The notes under the pieces were generated by a model. That model saw nothing but the letters and a program-made list of their open reading frames with translations, did not search any database and was not told the origin of the DNA. A program made the translations under genes and the position numbers. From the NCBI RefSeq assembly GCF_018860825.1, contig NZ_JAHKPZ010000012.1, positions 434,001 through 498,000 on the forward strand: 64,000 nucleotides of DNA, given 5' to 3'. Below are positions 27,901 through 36,079 of this stretch, piece after piece; the stretch's first letter is position 1, and every line of letters starts with the position of its first letter. Source of the stretch: Lacinutrix sp. C3R15 (lineage in GTDB: Bacteria; Bacteroidota; Bacteroidia; Flavobacteriales; Flavobacteriaceae).

Positions 27901-28655
27901 CTCGTCCTAAAGCAGCAATTATTCGTGAAAAGGGATCAAACTCTGAACGTGAAATGGCAAACGCCATGTACTTAGCTGGTTTTGATGTAAAAGACGTGCA
28001 CATGACCGATTTAATTTCTGGTCGTGAAACCCTTGAAGATATTCAGTTTATTGGTGCCGTTGGTGGTTTTTCTAATAGTGATGTTTTAGGTTCTGCTAAA
28101 GGTTGGGCTGGTGCTTTTATGTATAATGAAAAGGCTAATACAGCATTAAAAAACTTCTTTAAAAGAGAAGATACTTTATCTGTTGGTATTTGTAATGGTT
28201 GTCAACTATGGATGGAACTAGAACTAATTAATCCAGAACATGAAACACATGGTAAAATGACCTATAATGATTCTCATAAACATGAGAGTGCATTTACTTC
28301 TGTTAAAATTCAAGAGAATAATTCTGTGATGCTTTCTTCTTTAGCCGGAAGTACTTTAGGTGTTTGGATCTCTCATGGAGAAGGCAAATTTAGTCTTCCG
28401 CTAGACGAAAATCAATACAATATTGTTGCTAAATATGGATATGAAGGCTATCCGCATAATCCTAATGGTTCTGATTTTAACACAGCAATGCTTTGCGATA
28501 AAACAGGAAGACATTTAGTAACTATGCCACACATTGAGCGTTCAACCTTCCAATGGAACTGGGCAAATTACCCTGAAAACAGAAAAGATGAAGTTTCGCC
28601 TTGGTTAGAAGCTTTTACTAATGCAAAATCATGGATAGAAGCTAAAAACAAATAA
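24978..28655 (+). CDS. purL: Phosphoribosylformylglycinamidine synthase (large, single-chain PurL)
   Basis: A 1225-residue enzyme for the fourth step of purine synthesis: FGAR plus glutamine and ATP give FGAM. It is the long form with N-terminal PurS-like part, tandem AIRS-type ATP domains and a C-terminal class I glutaminase. Visible marks are SQVNSEHCRHKIFNG (about 165), FPTTVEPFNGAATGAGGEIRD, CVGGKVAKQQCAGP, and in the glutaminase the nucleophile GICNGCQLWM plus PHIERSTFQWNW. The last residues end a normal-length protein. It is a lone purine gene with its own promoter and terminator. No frameshift or loss is seen. Confidence 0.97.
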   Translation: MIHFFGNQNSKIFAVQATKELSTQTISKLTWLFGNQPKIEQASLDAFFVGPRAAMITPWSTNAVEITQNMGIVDIIRIEEFKAVPADFKDFDPMISEKYTGLDQEAFTIDVKPEAILNIEDIAAYNQQEGLALNEEEIEYLEGVSKKIGRPLTDSEVFGFSQVNSEHCRHKIFNGTFIIDGEEKEVSLFKMIRETSNQNPNDIVSAYKDNVAFVKGPRVEQFAPKTADKPDFYQTEDFNSVISLKAETHNFPTTVEPFNGAATGAGGEIRDRLAGGKGSLPLAGTAVYMTSYSRLEQTRPWEQKMEARPWLYQTPMDILIKASNGASDFGNKFGQPLICGSVLTFEHEEEARKLGFDKVIMQAGGIGYGKAEQAIKETPKEGDKIVILGGENYRIGMGGAAVSSADTGEFASGIELNAVQRSNPEMQKRAANAVRGMVESDENFIVSIHDHGAGGHLNCLSELVEDTGGNIDLDKLPVGDPTLSAKEIIGNESQERMGLVIAEKHLDTLNKIAERERSPMYTVGDVTSNDRFTFESKTKGDKPMDLALEDMFGSSPKTIMTDKTVNRIYEDVNYTSDKILDYLDQVLQLEAVACKDWLTNKVDRCVGGKVAKQQCAGPLQLPLNNCGVMALDYKGKEGIATSVGHAPISGLISPTAGSRNAIAESLTNIVWAPLKDGLHSISLSANWMWPCKNEGEDARLYEAVQAVSEFAIDLGINVPTGKDSLSMKQKYPNEEVISPGTVIISAAGNCNDITKVVEPVFKKNAGNIYYINLSQDAYKLGGSSFAQVLNKIGKETPTIKNAAQFKNTFNTIQQLIKDNKIVAGHDIASGGFITTLLEMCFADTNLGAELDLSDLGEKDAIKLLFSENAGIVFQSSDASIEKVLSAANIAFFNIGKVTESDTLSIINNQEVFTLTVSRLRDVWFKTSFLLDQKQTANGLAQDRFNNYKNQPLQYTFPKHFTGKLDDVIVSGTKQPRPKAAIIREKGSNSEREMANAMYLAGFDVKDVHMTDLISGRETLEDIQFIGAVGGFSNSDVLGSAKGWAGAFMYNEKANTALKNFFKREDTLSVGICNGCQLWMELELINPEHETHGKMTYNDSHKHESAFTSVKIQENNSVMLSSLAGSTLGVWISHGEGKFSLPLDENQYNIVAKYGYEGYPHNPNGSDFNTAMLCDKTGRHLVTMPHIERSTFQWNWANYPENRKDEVSPWLEAFTNAKSWIEAKNK

Positions 28656-28670
28656 AAAAACAAAACACAA

Positions 28671-28708
28671 AAATCGGTTTAAGAAAAATATCTTAAACCG
28701 ATTTTTTT
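28671..28708. terminator. Terminator after purL
   Basis: A 13-bp stem AATCGGTTTAAGA/TCTTAAACCGATT with a six-base loop and a T7 run. A-rich sequence on the other side may let it serve the convergent membrane-protein gene as well. Confidence 0.88.
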
Positions 28709-28747
28709 ATTTATTTAAAAAGGCATGCTACTTCTTAAAACAAAGTA

Positions 28748-29209
28748 TTAATAGTTCTTTTTTTTCTTCATTCTAGATCGCATTTGTTTTCTTAGTTGTA
28801 AAAAACCATTACTTAATTTTCCTTTTTTCTTTAAAATAGGAATACTTAAGGTGACCAAAAGAGCAATACAGGCAGCAGAACCTAATCCGCCTCCAAAACC
28901 ATTAAAATAATTACTGGTATTTAAAAAAATAATGGTAAAAACTACTCCCGAAATTCCTATTAAAAAATAATTAGATAACACTTTATAAGAAACCATACCT
29001 ACAAACGATGCTCCAAAACAAACTAGTGGTAAGTTTTCTGTTAAATATACAGGCAATAATTTAGGAAACAACAAAACAAATACTCCAACAAAAACTCCTA
29101 CCATGGCAGATGCTCTAACCGCTCCTTGTTTATAATTTACTTGTAAAACATAAGTAAAAACGGCAGACACACCACCTGCTATCAGTAAAATAAAATGCGC
29201 TATATCCAT
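28748..29209 (-). CDS. Small membrane protein B of a paralogous pair, unknown function
   Basis: A 153-residue protein with about five hydrophobic segments and a strongly basic tail (about residues 126-153, many Lys/Arg). I do not recognise the family. Motifs include VFTYVLQVNY (about 17), FGASFVGMVS (about 65), and a glycine motif NGFGGGLGS (about 103). These align with the same region of the upstream gene's product: TYILCVSFG, YCGAFVGMTN and HGVGGKLGT. The two genes overlap by 10 bases, so the products are probably made together and may form a heteromeric complex. The basic tail should lie in the cytoplasm by the positive-inside rule. Confidence 0.72.
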   Translation of the reverse strand: MDIAHFILLIAGGVSAVFTYVLQVNYKQGAVRASAMVGVFVGVFVLLFPKLLPVYLTENLPLVCFGASFVGMVSYKVLSNYFLIGISGVVFTIIFLNTSNYFNGFGGGLGSAACIALLVTLSIPILKKKGKLSNGFLQLRKQMRSRMKKKKNY

Positions 29210-29763
29210 TGTGAAATTAAAAATGTAATAAAAAAAGCTAATGTAACACCTCCAAAAGCTAAAGTACCTAACTTACCTCCTACACCATGAAAAGCATCTT
29301 TAGTACCAACCAAAAGTACACCTGTAATACCACTTGCTAAGGTGATAAAAATATAATCTGGAGCAACACTAACATTGGTCATACCAACAAAAGCACCACA
29401 ATAAACAGCAGTTGGCATACCTTGTAAAAAGGCATTTTTTTTAAAAAAATCTGGAATAAAACTAACACTTAAACCTACTAAACCTGCAGCTAACACACTA
29501 CTCAAACCAAATGAAACACATAATATATAGGTAATTATAGCTCCAAAAAAAACAAACGCAATAGTTAAAACATGTTCTAAACTATGATCTTTAGCACTTA
29601 ATGGTGTCTTTTTATAAGTTACAATAAGTAATATTAACCCTAAAATTACAAATGCCGAAACAAATATGTTATTCTGCTTTTCAAACAATATAGCTGCCAA
29701 AAATCCTAAATGGCATAATATTATTAAAATAAAAGAAAGCTGTTTAACATGCTTTTTAATCAT
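29200..29763 (-). CDS. Small membrane protein A of a paralogous pair, unknown function
   Basis: A 187-residue protein with about seven hydrophobic segments. Residues 1-60 hold two extra helices that the partner lacks. The rest is related to it: GAIITYILCV, then SVLAAGLVGLSVSFIPDFF, the small-residue motif YCGAFVGM (about 122), ASGITGVLLVGT and HGVGGKLGTLAF (about 160). The glycine-rich, FVGM-containing helices look like packing or pore-lining segments. I cannot assign a transport or enzyme family. It is the first gene of a two-gene overlapping unit. Confidence 0.72.
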   Translation of the reverse strand: MIKKHVKQLSFILIILCHLGFLAAILFEKQNNIFVSAFVILGLILLIVTYKKTPLSAKDHSLEHVLTIAFVFFGAIITYILCVSFGLSSVLAAGLVGLSVSFIPDFFKKNAFLQGMPTAVYCGAFVGMTNVSVAPDYIFITLASGITGVLLVGTKDAFHGVGGKLGTLAFGGVTLAFFITFLISQWI

Positions 29764-30101
29764 AATTAATATTTAATAAGCGCCAAAAATACATAATATT
29801 GCTGTTTTTACTTTCTATATTAACATCTTTTAATAAAATGATACTAGTTGTTTTTTAGCTATAAAACCTTAAAAACCTCTATTATTATGTTTTTTTAATA
29901 CAAAAACAGGCTTTTTCACACTTAAATGACTAATGATGAATTTAAGAATTATTCAATTATTACACGCTATTGCTAACAAATCAACATTCCTTTAAGCTAT
30001 TTTTATTATAACTGTATTTTTTATGATTCCTTTTTAGGTTAGTAATTTGAAAACTATTTTTTAATTTCATACTTTGCAGGTCTTCAAATTTAAAATGACT
30101 G
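29764..30101. other. 338-base divergent intergenic region
   Basis: AT-rich spacer between the minus-strand membrane pair and the acyl-CoA ligase gene. No ORF with coding features, RNA gene or hairpin stands out. It contains the promoter candidate at 30046-30077. Confidence 0.5.
30046..30077 (+). promoter_or_regulatory. Candidate promoter of the acyl-CoA ligase gene
   Basis: TTTG at 30046-30049 and TACTTTGC at 30070-30077, 20 bases apart. The pair fits the Bacteroidota -33 TTG / -7 TAnnTTTG pattern except that one T is missing in the -7 element. The start codon follows 24 bases later. Confidence 0.5.
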
Positions 30102-31877
30102 ATGACAGAAATTACTAGACTTTTTGATTTTCCTTATTACCAACTTGAAAAATATAATTTAGAGGCTGCTTTAGTAACAAAGCAAAATGGTGAGTGGATT
30201 AAAACTTCAACCCAAGAATATTTAGATAAAGCAAATGCTGTTAGTAGGGCTTTATTAAAAATGGGGATCAAAAAGGATGATAAAATTGCATTAATTTCTT
30301 CAACAAACAGAACAGAATGGAATATCATGGATATTGGTATTCTACAAACTGGAGCACAAAACATTCCTATTTATCCTACTATTTCTGCAGAAGATTATGA
30401 ATATGTATTAAACCACAGTGAGTCTATTTACTGTTTTGTATCTGATGAAGGCGTATTAGAAAAAGTACGTAAAGTACAGGCTAATACAAAAGTTAAAGAA
30501 ATATATTCCTTTAATCACATTGAAGGTTGTAAACATTATTCAGAATTATTTGAATTAGGTAAAGACACTAGTAATCAAAATGAAGTACAAGCAAGAAAAG
30601 ATGCTGTTTTACCAACAGACCTCGCTACTATTATTTACACTTCTGGTACCACAGGAAAACCCAAAGGTGTTATGCTATCGCACAACAACTTAACTAGTAA
30701 CGCATTAGACTCCTCACACCGTTTACCTTTTTTAGACAATAGTAATGAAAATAGAATTTTAAGTTTTCTTCCTATTTGTCATGTTTTTGAACGTGTACTA
30801 ATTTATATCTATCAATACGCTGGAGCTTCTATTTATTTTGCTGAAGGAATTGATAAAATTGGTGAAAATGCTAAAGAAATCAAACCACATTTAATGAGCG
30901 TGGTTCCTAGACTCTTAGAAAAAGTTTACGATAAAATTATTGACAAAGCCGAAGATTTATCTCCTATAAAAAAAGCCTTATTCTTTTGGGCAGTTAAATT
31001 GGGAGAACAATGGGAACCTTATGAAGTTAATGGTGCTTGGTATGCCTTTAAACTTAAAATTGCTAACAAACTTATTTTTAGTAAATGGCGAGAAGCACTT
31101 GGAGGCGAATTGCACACTATGGTATCTGGTTCTGCTGCCTTACAAGTTAGACTATCTCGAGTTTTTACTGCTGCTGGAATGCAGGTTATGCAAGGTTACG
31201 GACTTACAGAAACGTCTCCTGTTGTTTCAGTAGAAATGTATCGTGATAACCATTTTAGATTAGGAACCGTTGGAAAACCAATTAAAAACGTAGAAGTTAA
31301 AATTGCTGAAGATGGTGAAATACTAATAAAAGGACCTAACGTTATGATGGGATACTACAAAGATCCTGAAAAAACTAAAAGCGTTATGTCTGGTGAGTTT
31401 TTTCATTCAGGAGATAAAGGAGAAATAGATGCAGACGGTTTCTTAAAAATTACAGGTCGTAAAAAAGAAATGTTTAAAACTTCTGGAGGTAAATATGTTA
31501 TTCCTACTCTTATAGAAAACGAATTAAAACAATCCCGATTTATAGAACAAGTTATGGTTATTGGTGAAGGCGAAAAAATGCCTGCCGCAATTATACAACC
31601 TAACTTTGAGTTTATTAAAGAATGGATTGCTTTCAAAAAGAAAAACATTAGTACTACAAATGATGAAATTGTGGCTTCTGAAATAATAAAAGAGAGAATT
31701 CAACAAGAATTAGATGAATGTAATCAACATTTTGGAAAATGGGAACAAATTAAACGTTTTGAACTTACTCCAGAAATATGGTCTATTGAGTCTGGTCACC
31801 TTACTCCTACTTTAAAAATGAAACGAAGCGTAATTAAATCAATTCATCAAAATCTTTACGATAAAATTTATAGATAA
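30102..31877 (+). CDS. Long-chain fatty acid-CoA ligase
   Basis: A 591-residue ANL-superfamily enzyme that activates fatty acids with ATP and CoA. The AMP-binding signature is YTSGTTGKPKGVMLSHNN (about residues 180-197). Further motifs are GYGLTETSPVVS, the core HSGDKGEIDADGFLKITGR and KTSGGKYVIPTLIEN with the C-terminal catalytic region. The length and HVFER segment fit the FadD15-like long-chain ligases of Bacteroidota. It stands directly upstream of a MarR gene and the beta-oxidation genes, so it probably feeds acyl-CoA to that pathway, but it has its own terminator. Confidence 0.92.
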   Translation: MTEITRLFDFPYYQLEKYNLEAALVTKQNGEWIKTSTQEYLDKANAVSRALLKMGIKKDDKIALISSTNRTEWNIMDIGILQTGAQNIPIYPTISAEDYEYVLNHSESIYCFVSDEGVLEKVRKVQANTKVKEIYSFNHIEGCKHYSELFELGKDTSNQNEVQARKDAVLPTDLATIIYTSGTTGKPKGVMLSHNNLTSNALDSSHRLPFLDNSNENRILSFLPICHVFERVLIYIYQYAGASIYFAEGIDKIGENAKEIKPHLMSVVPRLLEKVYDKIIDKAEDLSPIKKALFFWAVKLGEQWEPYEVNGAWYAFKLKIANKLIFSKWREALGGELHTMVSGSAALQVRLSRVFTAAGMQVMQGYGLTETSPVVSVEMYRDNHFRLGTVGKPIKNVEVKIAEDGEILIKGPNVMMGYYKDPEKTKSVMSGEFFHSGDKGEIDADGFLKITGRKKEMFKTSGGKYVIPTLIENELKQSRFIEQVMVIGEGEKMPAAIIQPNFEFIKEWIAFKKKNISTTNDEIVASEIIKERIQQELDECNQHFGKWEQIKRFELTPEIWSIESGHLTPTLKMKRSVIKSIHQNLYDKIYR

Positions 31878-31882
31878 TTAAC

Positions 31883-31908
31883 AAAAAGCTCCTTTAATTA
31901 GGAGTTTT
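31883..31908 (+). terminator. Terminator after the acyl-CoA ligase gene
   Basis: Stem CTCCT/AGGAG with a six-base loop; A/T flanks extend the stem (one G-T wobble) and end in TTTT. Confidence 0.6.
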
Positions 31909-31936
31909 GCAATTTATCCCTATTTTTTTCTATATT

Positions 31937-31954
31937 TATTATGCGTGCATAGTA
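31937..31954 (+). promoter_or_regulatory. Inverted repeat, candidate MarR operator
   Basis: Arms TATTATGC and GCATAGTA around GT pair at seven of eight positions. It lies nine bases before a -7-like TATATTTG (31963-31970) and 35 bases before the MarR start, i.e. where the -33 region would be. A repressor bound here would block the promoter. Confidence 0.5.
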
Positions 31955-31988
31955 TATTTTTGTATATTTGGGTATCAAAATTTCCTGA

Positions 31989-32438
31989 ATGAAAGATGCA
32001 ACAATAGATTATATACTAAGAACTACTTGGTTAGCAGTTACCAAAATGTATAATGAAGAAGCTTCAAAATTTGATAGCACTATGGCTACAGGTTTTGCAT
32101 TGCTTAGTATAGATCCAATAAATGGTACTCCATCTACTTCACTTGGTCCAAAAATGGGAATGGAAGCCACCAGTCTTTCTCGTACTTTAAAAAATATGGA
32201 AAAAAGAGGGTTAATTATTAGAAAACCTAACCCTGAAGATGGTCGTGGCGTACTCATTTTTTTAACCGAGTTTGGTATAAAAAAGAGAAACTACTCAAAA
32301 GAAAAAGTACTAACCTTTAATGAAGCTATAAAAAACAATGTAACACCAGAAGAATTAGAAAATTTTCAAAAAGTAGCAGAAGTCATCAATAATATGATTT
32401 CAAATAAAAAGATTTACAATAAAAAGAACATACTTTAA
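31989..32438 (+). CDS. MarR-family transcriptional regulator
   Basis: A 149-residue winged-helix dimer-type regulator. The recognition region is GMEATSLSRTLKNMEKRGLI (about residues 58-77), followed by the wing DGRGVLIFLTEFG. N- and C-terminal helices form the dimer interface. The gene is first in a run with fadN-, fadA- and fadE-like genes (seven bases to fadN), so it very likely controls fatty acid degradation and may respond to acyl-CoA. Bacillus uses the TetR-type FadR for the similar fadNAE operon, so the regulator class differs. The inverted repeat just upstream is a candidate autoregulatory site. Confidence 0.88.
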   Translation: MKDATIDYILRTTWLAVTKMYNEEASKFDSTMATGFALLSIDPINGTPSTSLGPKMGMEATSLSRTLKNMEKRGLIIRKPNPEDGRGVLIFLTEFGIKKRNYSKEKVLTFNEAIKNNVTPEELENFQKVAEVINNMISNKKIYNKKNIL

Positions 32439-32445
32439 AATAAAT

Positions 32446-34854
32446 ATGAGCAAACGTAGAATTAAAAAAGTAGCAATTATAGGTTCCGGAATTATGGGAT
32501 CAGGAATTGCCTGTCACTTCGCCAATATTGGTGTAGATGTATTATTATTAGACATTGTTCCTAGAGAACTAAACGACAAAGAAAAGGCTAAAGGCTTAAC
32601 TTTAGAAGACAAAGTCGTAAGAAACAGATTAGTAAACGATGCTTTAACCGCATCCTTAAAATCTAAACCCTCTCCTATTTATAACCAAGCTTTTGCTAGT
32701 CGTATTACTACAGGAAACTTAGAAGATGATATTGCCAAAGTTGCAGATGTAGATTGGATTATGGAAGTTGTAGTAGAAAGATTGGATATTAAACAACAAG
32801 TTTTCGAAAAACTAGAAAAATACAGAACTCCAGGAACTTTAATTACCTCGAATACTTCAGGAATTCCTATTAAATTCATGAACGAAGGACGTAGTGAAGA
32901 TTTCCAAAAACATTTCTGTGGTACGCACTTTTTCAACCCTGCACGTTATTTAAAATTATTCGAAATCATTCCTGGACCAAATACAGATGCTTCTGTACTA
33001 GAGTTTTTAAATGAATATGGTGAAAAATTCTTAGGCAAAACTTCGGTTGTTGCTAAAGATACTCCTGCTTTTATTGGAAACAGAGTTGGTATTTTTAGTA
33101 TACAAAGTTTATTTCACGCAGTTAAAGATTTAGATTTAACTATTGAAGAAGTAGATAAATTATCTGGACCAGTAATTGGTCGTCCTAAATCGGCAACTTT
33201 TAGAACTGTTGATGTTGTAGGTTTAGATACTTTAGTTCACGTAGCAAACGGAATTAGAGAAAACTGCCCTAAAGACGAACGTTTAGAGTTATTTGAATTA
33301 CCAGATTTCATCAATACCATGATGGAAAACAAATGGTTAGGTAGTAAAACAAAACAAGGATTTTATAAAAAGAGTGTTTCAGCAGAAGGAAAAAAAGAAA
33401 TTTTAGCTTTAGACTTAAATACCCTAGAATATAGACCATCTAAAAAAGCAAAATTTGCGACTTTAGAAATGACTAAAACCATCGACAAAGTTGTAGATCG
33501 TTTTAAAGTATTAGTAAAAGGAAAAGATAAAGCTGGTGAATTTTATAGAAAAAGCTTCACAGCATTATTTGCTTACGTATCCAACCGTATTCCAGAAATT
33601 TCAGACGATGTTTATAAAATTGACGATGCGATGAAAGCTGGTTTTGGTTGGGAACATGGTCCTTTCCAAATTTGGGATGCTATTGGTGTAGAAAAAGGTA
33701 TCGAATTAATGAAAGCCGAAGGATTAGAACCTGCTGCTTGGGTTAACGAGATGCTTGCTTCTGGTAGTACTTCCTTTTATACAGTAAAAGAAGGTGCAAC
33801 GTATTTTTATGATATTCCTTCAAAAAAACAAACAAAAATACCTGGTCAAGATGCATTTATCATCTTAGATAATATAAGAAAAACAAACGAAGTGTTTAAA
33901 AACTCTGGTGTTGTTATTGAAGATTTAGGTGACGGAATACTTAATGTAGAATTCCAATCTAAAATGAACACTATTGGTGGTGATGTACTTGCTGGATTAA
34001 ATAAAGGTATTGATTTAGCAGAAAAAGATTTTGCTGGATTAATAGTTGGTAACCAAGCAGCAAACTTCTCTGTTGGTGCAAACATCGGAATGATTTTCAT
34101 GATGGCTGCAGAACAAGAGTATGATGAGCTTAACATGGCTATTAAATATTTTCAAGATACTATGATGCGTATGCGTTACTCTTCCATACCAACTATTTCT
34201 GCTCCTCACGGAATGGCTTTAGGTGGAGGTTGTGAATTATCCTTACATGCAGACAAAGTAGTTGCAGCAGCAGAAACGTACATGGGACTTGTAGAGTTTG
34301 GTGTTGGTGTTATTCCTGGTGGTGGTGGTTCTAAAGAAATGGCTTTAAGAGCACAAGACCTTTTCCATAAAGGTGATGTACAATTAAATGTATTACAAGA
34401 ACATTTCTTAACTATTGGTATGGCAAAAGTATCTACTTCTGCTTATGAAGCTTTCGACTTAAACCTACTTCAAAAAGGAAAAGATGTTGTAGTTGTAAAC
34501 AAAGACCGTCAAATAGCAGTTGCAAAACAACACGCTATGCTAATGGCTAATTCTGGTTACACACAACCTGTAAAACGTACAGATGTAAAAGTATTAGGTA
34601 AGCAAGCATTAGGTATGTTCTTAGTAGGAACAGATTCTATGCAAGACTCTAATTACATATCAGAGCACGATATGAAAATTGCAAACAAATTAGCTTATGT
34701 TATGGCTGGTGGAGATTTATCAGAACCAACTTTAGTTAGCGAGCAGTATTTATTGGATTTAGAGCGAGAAGCATTCTTAAGTTTATGTACAGAACGTAAA
34801 ACTTTAGAGCGTATTCAACACATGTTAACCAAAGGAAAACCTTTAAGAAACTAA
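32446..34854 (+). CDS. fadN: 3-hydroxyacyl-CoA dehydrogenase / enoyl-CoA hydratase
   Basis: An 802-residue bifunctional beta-oxidation enzyme. The NAD-binding domain is N-terminal, with IGSGIMGSGIACHFANIG at about residues 11-28, then the HAD core with FCGTHFFNPARY and DTPAFIGNRVG. The enoyl-CoA hydratase domain is C-terminal (about 490-690), with GMALGGGCELSLHADKVV and the acidic residues in GLVEFGVGVIPGGGGS. This order is the reverse of E. coli FadB and equals Bacillus FadN. It carries out hydration and NAD-dependent oxidation in each beta-oxidation cycle, and would form a complex with the thiolase encoded next. Confidence 0.93.
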   Translation: MSKRRIKKVAIIGSGIMGSGIACHFANIGVDVLLLDIVPRELNDKEKAKGLTLEDKVVRNRLVNDALTASLKSKPSPIYNQAFASRITTGNLEDDIAKVADVDWIMEVVVERLDIKQQVFEKLEKYRTPGTLITSNTSGIPIKFMNEGRSEDFQKHFCGTHFFNPARYLKLFEIIPGPNTDASVLEFLNEYGEKFLGKTSVVAKDTPAFIGNRVGIFSIQSLFHAVKDLDLTIEEVDKLSGPVIGRPKSATFRTVDVVGLDTLVHVANGIRENCPKDERLELFELPDFINTMMENKWLGSKTKQGFYKKSVSAEGKKEILALDLNTLEYRPSKKAKFATLEMTKTIDKVVDRFKVLVKGKDKAGEFYRKSFTALFAYVSNRIPEISDDVYKIDDAMKAGFGWEHGPFQIWDAIGVEKGIELMKAEGLEPAAWVNEMLASGSTSFYTVKEGATYFYDIPSKKQTKIPGQDAFIILDNIRKTNEVFKNSGVVIEDLGDGILNVEFQSKMNTIGGDVLAGLNKGIDLAEKDFAGLIVGNQAANFSVGANIGMIFMMAAEQEYDELNMAIKYFQDTMMRMRYSSIPTISAPHGMALGGGCELSLHADKVVAAAETYMGLVEFGVGVIPGGGGSKEMALRAQDLFHKGDVQLNVLQEHFLTIGMAKVSTSAYEAFDLNLLQKGKDVVVVNKDRQIAVAKQHAMLMANSGYTQPVKRTDVKVLGKQALGMFLVGTDSMQDSNYISEHDMKIANKLAYVMAGGDLSEPTLVSEQYLLDLEREAFLSLCTERKTLERIQHMLTKGKPLRN

Positions 34855-34861
34855 GAAAAAA

Positions 34862-36052
34862 ATGAAAACAGCATATATAGTAAAAGCATACAGAACCGCA
34901 GTTGGTAAAGCTCCAAAAGGTGTGTTCCGTTTTAAAAGAACAGATGAATTGGCAGCGGAAACCATCAAACACATGATGAAAGAATTGCCTAATCTAGACC
35001 CTAAGCGTATTGACGATGTTATTGTTGGTAACGCAATGCCAGAAGGTTCTCAAGGTTTAAATATGGCTCGTTTAATTTCTTTAATGGGATTAGATATAGT
35101 AGATGTTCCTGGAGTAACCGTTAACCGCTTTTGCTCTTCTGGAGTAGAAACGATTGGTATGGCAACGGCAAAAATACAAGCAGGAATGGCAGATTGTATT
35201 ATTGCTGGAGGAGCAGAAAGCATGAGTAGCGTGCCAATGACTGGTTTTAAACCAGAATTAAACTACAATATTGCAAAAGCAGGTCACGAAGATTATTATT
35301 GGGGAATGGGAAATACCGCAGAAGCTGTTGCTAAACAGTTTAACGTTTCTCGTGAAGACCAAGATGAATTTGCATACAATTCACATATGAAAGCGTTAAG
35401 AGCGCAAGCTGAAAATCGTTTTCAAGAGCAAATAGTACCTATTGAAGTAGAACAAACATACATTGATGCTAACGGAAAAAAAGCAACAAAATCATATACA
35501 GTAACTAAAGATGAAGGTCCTCGTGCTGGAACTAGCAAAGAAGCTTTAGCTAAACTAAGAGCAGTATTTGCTGCAGGAGGAAGCGTTACAGCTGGTAACT
35601 CATCGCAAATGAGTGATGGTGCTGCTTTTGTAATGGTTATGAGTGAAGACATGGTAAAAGAATTAGGTTTACAACCAATTGCAAGAATGGTAAACTATGC
35701 TGCTGCAGGTGTTGAGCCTCGTATCATGGGAATTGGACCAGTAAAAGCAATACCAAAAGCACTAAAACAAGCAGGATTAAAACAAGACGATTTAAGCTTA
35801 ATTGAGCTAAATGAAGCATTTGCTTCGCAATCCTTAGCTGTTATTAGAGAATTAAACCTTAATCCAGATATTGTTAACGTAAATGGTGGTGCTATTGCTC
35901 TTGGTCATCCTTTAGGATGTACTGGAGCAAAATTATCGGTACAACTTTTTGATGAAATGCGTAAGCGTGACATGAAAGGTAAATATGGAGCAGTTACCAT
36001 GTGTGTTGGTACAGGCCAAGGTGCTTGTGGAATATTTGAATTTTTAAACTAA
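34862..36052 (+). CDS. fadA: Acetyl-CoA acyltransferase (3-ketoacyl-CoA thiolase)
   Basis: A 396-residue degradative thiolase. The acyl-accepting cysteine is in NRFCSSGVETIGMA (about residue 90). The catalytic His and second Cys are in ALGHPLGCTGAK and CVGTGQGACGIFEF near the C terminus, and IELNEAFASQ is present. It cleaves 3-ketoacyl-CoA to acetyl-CoA and a shortened acyl-CoA. Seven bases separate it from fadN and 27 from fadE, so it is part of the same operon. Confidence 0.95.
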   Translation: MKTAYIVKAYRTAVGKAPKGVFRFKRTDELAAETIKHMMKELPNLDPKRIDDVIVGNAMPEGSQGLNMARLISLMGLDIVDVPGVTVNRFCSSGVETIGMATAKIQAGMADCIIAGGAESMSSVPMTGFKPELNYNIAKAGHEDYYWGMGNTAEAVAKQFNVSREDQDEFAYNSHMKALRAQAENRFQEQIVPIEVEQTYIDANGKKATKSYTVTKDEGPRAGTSKEALAKLRAVFAAGGSVTAGNSSQMSDGAAFVMVMSEDMVKELGLQPIARMVNYAAAGVEPRIMGIGPVKAIPKALKQAGLKQDDLSLIELNEAFASQSLAVIRELNLNPDIVNVNGGAIALGHPLGCTGAKLSVQLFDEMRKRDMKGKYGAVTMCVGTGQGACGIFEFLN

Positions 36053-36079
36053 TTAAAGAACATAATACAAAATAATAAA

